From the NCBI GenBank assembly GCA_937129145.1, contig CAKZMU010000078.1, positions 234,999 through 298,998 of the forward strand: a stretch of 64,000 nucleotides of DNA, read 5' to 3'. The notes below the pieces were generated by a model. The model had not been told where the DNA came from. It did no database searches and saw only the letters and a list, made by a program, of their open reading frames with translations. Made by a program: the position numbers and the translations under genes. This DNA comes from an uncultured Lacinutrix sp. GTDB lineage: Bacteria; Bacteroidota; Bacteroidia; Flavobacteriales; Flavobacteriaceae. How positions within the stretch are numbered: the first letter of the stretch is position 1; every line of letters starts with the position of its first letter. Below are positions 59,577-64,000 of this stretch, one piece after another.

Positions 59577-60019
59577 AAGCATTATTATACATACTATTAA
59601 GTTGTTGGGTATTTATACCACACAACAACGCAACGTTAAAAGGACATACCCTTACTGTTTCAATTGAAAACTTAAAGAATTCTAATGGAAAAGCAATTAT
59701 AACGCTTTACAATTCGAAAGGCAGTTTGCCTGATGAAAAATTTAAGCGTTACTATAAAATGAAAAATACGGAAATCGAAAATAGAAATGCCAAGGTCGTA
59801 TTCAATAACCTGCCAGAAGGAAGCTATGCTGTTACCGTGTTGCACGACGAAAATAATAATGGTAAAATCGACAAAAAATTTATGCTGCCCTTACCTAAAG
59901 AAGGTGTAGGGTTTTCAAATTATATTGATTTTGGATTGTCCAACCGTCCAAATTTTAAAGATGCCAGCTTTAACTTAAATAGTGACAAAACTATCACTGT
60001 TAAAGTGATTTATAAGTAG
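59573..60019 (+). CDS. DUF2141 secreted protein
   Basis: The 148-residue protein has a signal peptide (ALLYILLSCWVFIPHNNA) and one beta-sandwich domain of DUF2141 (LTVSIENLKNSNGKAIITLY at the start, then NLPEGSYAVTVLHDENNNGK). The Asp/Asn-rich loop DENNNGKIDKK looks like a calcium site. Its function is unknown; it probably sits in the periplasm or at the surface. It is translationally coupled to the membrane protein upstream, and the phospholipase-like barrel follows two bases on. Confidence 0.88.
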   Translation: MKALLYILLSCWVFIPHNNATLKGHTLTVSIENLKNSNGKAIITLYNSKGSLPDEKFKRYYKMKNTEIENRNAKVVFNNLPEGSYAVTVLHDENNNGKIDKKFMLPLPKEGVGFSNYIDFGLSNRPNFKDASFNLNSDKTITVKVIYK

Positions 60020-60021
60020 CA

Positions 60022-60918
60022 ATGAAATACAGGGTATACATATTATTATTGTTAATTAATTGCAATTTTTTTGCATTTGCGCAAGAAGTAGATTCTATTT
60101 TACCAGAGCTGACTTTATCTAAAATTGCACTTATTAATCAAACAGATAGCTATATCACTTTCCCGTTGGATATAGGTAATATAGAACCATTAATGTTTGA
60201 AGCCAACGTAAATCCTTCATTCATTATAAGAGAACGACAGGATTCTAAGCTGATGGCCGTTTTGACCCCACAGATTGTTATAAGAATGTATAATGAAGAA
60301 TCATATCCTGTCAGAACACCAAGCTACATACCGCAAGTTTCTTTTTATTATTTAGCCAAACAAAATAATATCAATAATACCTTATCAATATTTGGTAAAA
60401 TAGCCCATCACTCAAACGGTCAAGATGGTTCGTTTTATAATGAGGATGGTTCCATAAATTTACTTACAGGAAATTTTGCAACAAACTATTTTGAATTGGG
60501 TATTTTAAAATCTTCATACAGTTCTCGACTCAATGCAATAAAAGTACTTAAAAGCTCAATTGAAGTACACCCAAAAAGTTGGATGCTAGAAGAACTTGAG
60601 GGTTCATATAGCGGTTTGCGATGGCATAATTCATTTACAGCTTTTAAGATACCCTTTGGCAATAGCAAAAGCAGCCAAAGACCACATTTTTCACTGAAAT
60701 TGGAAACCAATTTAATGTTGGACCAATACAATGAACTTGATTTTTTTGATGTAGACCGTATTAATGCGGGAGTGACCTTTTATTACCACCCACAATTTTT
60801 AGAGGATATTGGGTTTTTTGTGCAATTCTATCACGGTATGGATTACTACAATATCTATTTTCAACATCAATTGGACGTGATACGGTTTGGAATTATGACT
60901 GAAATTTTACGATTTTAA
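60022..60918 (+). CDS. Outer-membrane phospholipase A-like beta-barrel
   Basis: This 298-residue protein has a signal peptide (YILLLLINCNFFAFAQ) and about twelve amphipathic strands, ending with aromatic residue plus Arg-Phe, as barrels do. The block FGKIAHHSNGQDGSF (about residues 124-138) contains H-x-S-N-G-Q, matching the catalytic His142 and Ser144 of E. coli OMPLA (PldA); the Asn of the triad could be one of those in NFATNYFELG. It may cut phospholipids in the outer leaflet. Overall similarity is limited to this motif and the barrel pattern, so a non-enzymatic relative remains possible. It ends the exporter operon. Confidence 0.6.
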   Translation: MKYRVYILLLLINCNFFAFAQEVDSILPELTLSKIALINQTDSYITFPLDIGNIEPLMFEANVNPSFIIRERQDSKLMAVLTPQIVIRMYNEESYPVRTPSYIPQVSFYYLAKQNNINNTLSIFGKIAHHSNGQDGSFYNEDGSINLLTGNFATNYFELGILKSSYSSRLNAIKVLKSSIEVHPKSWMLEELEGSYSGLRWHNSFTAFKIPFGNSKSSQRPHFSLKLETNLMLDQYNELDFFDVDRINAGVTFYYHPQFLEDIGFFVQFYHGMDYYNIYFQHQLDVIRFGIMTEILRF

Positions 60919-60930
60919 AATACTTGAACT

Positions 60931-61797
60931 ATGAACAAGGACCAAATTATAGTTACCAAAAATTCAGAAGAAAAGGAGTTTTATTCTGAAGACAAATTAA
61001 GATATTCATTACGTTCTTGCGGTGCAACCAGCAACCAGGTTGATGTCATTATCAATCAAGTAAACCATCAAATTTATAATGGCATTTCAACCAACGAAAT
61101 ATATAAAAAGGCTTTTTCGATTTTAAAGAAGTTTGACCGTGCTTTTGCTTCCAGATATAGTCTAAAACGGGCTCTTTTTGAATTGGGACCAACCGGTTAT
61201 CCGTTTGAACGCTTAATAGGTGCTTTATTAAAAGAAAAAGGCTATGATACTAAAGTTGGTGTTATTTTACAAGGCCATTGTGTTACCCACGAAATAGATG
61301 TGTTGGCGGAAAAAGATGGTAGTGTATATGCCATAGAATGTAAGTTTCATTCAGATTCAAAAGCCACAAGCAATGTAAAAGTACCTTTATACATAAACTC
61401 AAGATTTTTAGATGTTCAAAAGTTCTGGAATGCCAGTCCTAAAAACGATACAAACTTAAAACAGGGTTGGTTGGTCACCAATACGCGTTTTACAAAAGAT
61501 GCTATAGATTATGGAAAGTGTATTGGACTAACTCTTTTAAGTTGGGATTATCCCAAAGGAAATGGGATGAAAATCAACATTGATAGCTATGGCCTATATC
61601 CCGTAACGGCCCTTACCACCTTAACCAAAAAAGAGAAACAACAGCTTATAGCAACAGATTTTATTCTCATCAAAGAACTATATTCCAATCTCGGTATTTT
61701 ACAAAAAATGCATATTTCAACAAATAGGATACAGCAAACCAAGAACGAAATCGATAAGCTGTTACATTATGACAATTTTACCAATGAAACAAGATAA
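60931..61797 (+). CDS. ATP-cone plus Mrr-like restriction endonuclease fold protein
   Basis: The 288-residue protein starts with an ATP-cone (IVTKNSEEKEFYSEDKLRYS to SRYSLKRALFELGP, about residues 8-88), as used by NrdR and ribonucleotide reductases to sense ATP/dATP. A PD-(D/E)xK nuclease domain follows: Asp in THEIDVLAEKDG and Glu-x-Lys in YAIECKFHSDSK (about residues 115-140). A helical C-terminus completes it. The pairing suggests a nuclease gated by nucleotide state. It overlaps the Pycsar-effector-like gene by 14 bases. A defence role is inferred. Confidence 0.82.
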   Translation: MNKDQIIVTKNSEEKEFYSEDKLRYSLRSCGATSNQVDVIINQVNHQIYNGISTNEIYKKAFSILKKFDRAFASRYSLKRALFELGPTGYPFERLIGALLKEKGYDTKVGVILQGHCVTHEIDVLAEKDGSVYAIECKFHSDSKATSNVKVPLYINSRFLDVQKFWNASPKNDTNLKQGWLVTNTRFTKDAIDYGKCIGLTLLSWDYPKGNGMKINIDSYGLYPVTALTTLTKKEKQQLIATDFILIKELYSNLGILQKMHISTNRIQQTKNEIDKLLHYDNFTNETR

Positions 61798-62332
61798 GCT
61801 TATTAACGAAAAACTGCATAAGTACGACACTCGTGGAATACAAACGCTATTTAGAACGGTTAGTAAAAATCATTATAACCTATTAAAAATGGTTGATAAT
61901 AAAGCAAGGATTGTACTTACGGTAAATTCCATAATTACTTCTTTACTTTTCGGAATACAAATCTTAAACTGGGAAGCTCAAATAACCGAACACAGTATTT
62001 CCCTAAAAATTTTGGTAATATGCAGTATGCTATCTATGGTTTTTGCTATTGCCAGTATGTTGCCTCACAGGTACATAGGGAAGAGTTTTAGGAAAAGTGG
62101 ATATAAAGGAACCCTTTATGCTGAAAATTTTTCCAATCAAACTCTAACAGAGTTTAAAGAGGAATTTGATAGAATTATGAGTACTGGCAAGACAGTATAT
62201 GACGAATTGATTACGGACCTTTATTTTTTAGGAAAGACCATTACTATAAAACAAAGAATTTTATTGTTCTCAGTAATTATATTTATGTTGGGGTTGATAT
62301 CGACTATTGCTATAACTCTTTTAAATATTTAA
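61784..62332 (+). CDS. Pycsar-effector-like transmembrane protein (PycTM/DUF5706)
   Basis: Starting at the ATG at 61784 (another lies at 61769) the protein has 182 residues: an N-terminal IQTLFRTVSKNHYNLLKMVD, then two membrane helices (ARIVLTVNSIITSLLFGIQ; LKILVICSMLSMVFAIASML), a loop with NFSNQTLTEFKEEFDRIMST, and a last helix (LLFSVIIFMLGLISTIAITL). This matches the DUF5706 family, renamed for Pycsar effectors that disrupt the membrane upon cCMP or cUMP binding. No cyclase gene is adjacent; the partner is the ATP-cone nuclease upstream. Confidence 0.83.
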   Translation: MKQDKLINEKLHKYDTRGIQTLFRTVSKNHYNLLKMVDNKARIVLTVNSIITSLLFGIQILNWEAQITEHSISLKILVICSMLSMVFAIASMLPHRYIGKSFRKSGYKGTLYAENFSNQTLTEFKEEFDRIMSTGKTVYDELITDLYFLGKTITIKQRILLFSVIIFMLGLISTIAITLLNI

Positions 62333-62368
62333 TACTTAACCTCTAGATAATTTATTAGTCGTTGTTTG

Positions 62369-62551
62369 TCTTCTCTTAATATAGTTTGACATTAGATTCC
62401 TGTATTCGATATTAAACCCAATTTCTTGTATTTGGAAATAATATTTTTTTTGCAATATCTCAAAGTTTTTTCTTCGTTAGAGGGGTTTATTATCATACAA
62501 TATCACTGCAATTTAAACTCGTAAAATACTTCCATCAAAAGACTACGGCAT
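62369..62551 (+). repeat. Direct repeat copy B, right of the cargo module
   Basis: This is the counterpart of 50944-51124. Its left part (62382-62417) can still fold like the hairpin in copy A, although several bases differ on both arms. The remaining spacer up to the ParB gene (62552-62660) holds a CTCAAAT/ATTTGAG inverted repeat and no gene. Confidence 0.85.
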
Positions 62552-62627
62552 AAAGCCAACGCTCTTTCCTTTGCTTATTTATTCCGTTTCCTTTTGAGCC
62601 AAGATTTTATCTTCCGTTTGGTTTCTG

Positions 62628-62656
62628 CTCAAATATTGTTTAATCAAAAATTTGAG
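62628..62656 (+). promoter_or_regulatory. Inverted repeat just upstream of parB
   Basis: CTCAAAT (62628-62634) and ATTTGAG (62650-62656) are perfect arms 15 bases apart, ending four bases before the ATG at 62661. It could be an operator or an RNA hairpin masking the start. No parS-like TGTTCCACGTGGAACA site was seen. Confidence 0.35.
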
Positions 62657-62660
62657 TATT

Positions 62661-64000
62661 ATGACAACAAAAGTGAGTACCGCAAAGAAGCGCAGCAAAA
62701 TAAAAGTAGCTGCCAAAGAAGTAGTGAATGGAAAGAAAACCTTAGCACTTCAAATTCAGAATCTGCCAATTGGCAAAATTAAGCCTGACCCAAAACAGCC
62801 AAGAAAGACTTTTGATGAAAAACAGTTAGTTCAGCTTTCAGAAAGTATCAAAACGTATGGTGTACTGCAACCCATTACCGTAAGACAAATGAATGGTCAT
62901 TACGTCATCGTTATGGGCGAGCGTCGGTATCGTTCAAGCAAATTAGCTTCCAAGAAAACCATACCGTGTATTGTCAAAAACTACGAGAACAATGATGTTC
63001 TGGAAGTTCAAATTATCGAAAATTTACAACGACAGGATGTTGAGCCGACAGAGGAGGCAGATGCAATAGCTTATCTAAGTGAAAAGTATTCGGCTACAGA
63101 AATTTCAAAACGATTAGGCAGAAGCGACAACTTTATAAGACAACGCTTAAAACTGGCTGGACTTATTGAAGGATTTAAGGTTTTCGTCCGTAATGGAGAA
63201 ATGACCATTTCATTGGGTGTCGGTGTAGCCCTTTTTGAGCCGGAAGAACAGCAAATGATGTTGGAAACGATGGGCGAAGATTTTAATGCTCACCAAATTA
63301 ACAGGATGATTAAAGACCAGACCTATGATTTGGAAAAAGCGTCTTTTGATGTAGCCAACAAAAAGTTAGTACCGAAAGCTGGGTCCTGTGTAGAATGTCC
63401 ATTTAATGCAGCAAATCAAGGAAATCTATTTGGCGAAGGAAAAATGGTCTGTATAAAGTCAGCTTGTTTTGAGACCAAGAAAACGAAATCTTTCTTGAAC
63501 CTGATTGAAAAGTCGAAGAAAGAGAACATTCTATTGATTCCGGAAATACAGAAGTATTGGGCAGATGACGAAAATAATCAGCTCATCATATCCCAACTGG
63601 AAAAAAATGGATTGAAGGTCTATTTGCTGGATGATGTTGAAATCATTGAGAATCCGATTGAGCCAACAATTGAGGACATCAAAACGGAATATCAACACTA
63701 CGAACTTTCGGATGATGAATTAAAAAGAAAATTGACGGAAGCTTTACAGGATTATGAAGAAGAACTAGAAGTATATTTTTCAGCTCAAGAAAATGGATTT
63801 GTAAACGGTATCGTGTTCCATCCAGAAACATACCAACACAAAGAAGTGTTTGTGAAGGTCATTGAGAAATCTGAAACGGAAAATTCAACATATTCAGAAC
63901 CATTGGCCAACAGAAAAATGGCTGATTGTTCCCCTGAAGAACAAATCGTAAAAATCAACGAAAGAGAAATCCGCAAGAAGCAAATTGAAAATAACAAACA
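62661..64000 (+). CDS. ParB/RepB/Spo0J-type partition protein (C-terminus cut by window edge)
   Basis: The frame is open from the ATG at 62661 to the window end (over 445 residues). The ParB/Srx nuclease-like domain includes LPIGKIKPDPKQPRKTF and the GERRYRSSKLA box (about residues 90-100), where CTP-dependent ParB proteins have GERRxRA. A helix-turn-helix follows (YSATEISKRLGRSDNFIRQ, about 146-164). Next come a cysteine cluster (GSCVECPFNA and CIKSACFETK), a likely zinc site, and a charged C-terminal half. Long ParB-like proteins with this Cys cluster occur on Bacteroidota plasmids and conjugative elements. It marks the region as part of a mobile element. Confidence 0.92.
   Translation, partial: MTTKVSTAKKRSKIKVAAKEVVNGKKTLALQIQNLPIGKIKPDPKQPRKTFDEKQLVQLSESIKTYGVLQPITVRQMNGHYVIVMGERRYRSSKLASKKTIPCIVKNYENNDVLEVQIIENLQRQDVEPTEEADAIAYLSEKYSATEISKRLGRSDNFIRQRLKLAGLIEGFKVFVRNGEMTISLGVGVALFEPEEQQMMLETMGEDFNAHQINRMIKDQTYDLEKASFDVANKKLVPKAGSCVECPFNAANQGNLFGEGKMVCIKSACFETKKTKSFLNLIEKSKKENILLIPEIQKYWADDENNQLIISQLEKNGLKVYLLDDVEIIENPIEPTIEDIKTEYQHYELSDDELKRKLTEALQDYEEELEVYFSAQENGFVNGIVFHPETYQHKEVFVKVIEKSETENSTYSEPLANRKMADCSPEEQIVKINEREIRKKQIENNK

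Larger units (their letters stand above)
50944..62551. mobile_element. Direct-repeat-bounded cargo module of a putative integrated element
   Basis: The two diverged copies of a 180-base repeat bracket about 11 kb carrying an exporter operon and a putative defence pair, all on one strand. Copy B is followed by a ParB gene, typical of Bacteroidota conjugative elements, and the module starts just after a tRNA-Leu with a damaged duplicate. No integrase or transfer gene is in the window, so the element type and its right end are not established. Confidence 0.5.

Noticed and set aside
62594..62782. Short plus-strand protein ahead of parB
   Set aside because: It overlaps the parB start in another frame and shows no recognisable composition or ribosome site.

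Overview
The window comes from the chromosome of a marine-type member of the Flavobacteriaceae (Bacteroidota). The signs are low GC, Bacteroidota promoters of the form TTTG/TAnnTTTG (clearest ahead of the tRNA-Leu), a type IX secretion sorting domain on a peptidase, many lipoproteins cut early after the membrane segment, and DUF families typical of this group. I cannot name the genus from sequence alone.

Region 1 (1-7655) is ordinary chromosome: a Bax-inhibitor-like membrane protein, a glycosyltransferase with a flippase-like partner, ruvC, hemW, a cyclase, and small DUF proteins. hemW has been invaded in frame by two palindromic intergenic-type repeats.

Region 2 (7658-39160) is the most interesting part. 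A plus-strand set (8690-19335), next to an AraC regulator, encodes every step from trans-4-hydroxy-L-proline to 2-oxoglutarate: epimerase, FAD-dependent D-hydroxyproline dehydrogenase, DHDPS-family deaminase and 2-oxoglutarate semialdehyde dehydrogenase. Three peptidases suited to proline-rich or small peptides lie among them. Facing it is a minus-strand run of nine tightly coupled genes (39160 down to 20243). These encode trans-3-hydroxy-L-proline dehydratase and a pyrroline-2-carboxylate reductase, a GH63-like glucosidase, three GH2 beta-galactosidases, a GH27 alpha-galactosidase, galactokinase, and a three-domain fusion (APH-type kinase, M23 zinc domain, class III phospho-lyase). The kinase and lyase parts match the animal hydroxylysine kinase and phosphohydroxylysine/phosphoethanolamine phospho-lyase families. 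Together these suggest a locus for using the modified residues of collagen-like proteins: 4-Hyp, 3-Hyp and glucosyl-galactosyl-hydroxylysine. The individual pathways rest on diagnostic residues; the unified collagen role is my inference.

Region 3 (39161-50872) holds a PepSY-type membrane protein behind an iron-box-like palindrome, a DUF4407 protein, a BlaI/M56 regulatory pair, a secreted M28 peptidase, an EamA transporter, a second DPP-IV-like peptidase, an M20 dipeptidase, and a tRNA-Leu(UAG) preceded by a dead 5' half-copy of itself.

Region 4 (50873-64000) looks like the start of an integrated mobile element. An 11 kb cargo lies between two diverged direct repeats of about 180 bp and is followed by a ParB gene that runs off the window. 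The cargo is a TetR-controlled ABC exporter operon (TolC, HlyD, lipoprotein, two ATPases, two permeases) that continues into a LOG-family protein, a DUF2141 protein and an outer-membrane phospholipase-like barrel. It ends with a likely defence pair: an ATP-cone/Mrr-like nuclease and a Pycsar-type transmembrane effector with no cyclase beside it.
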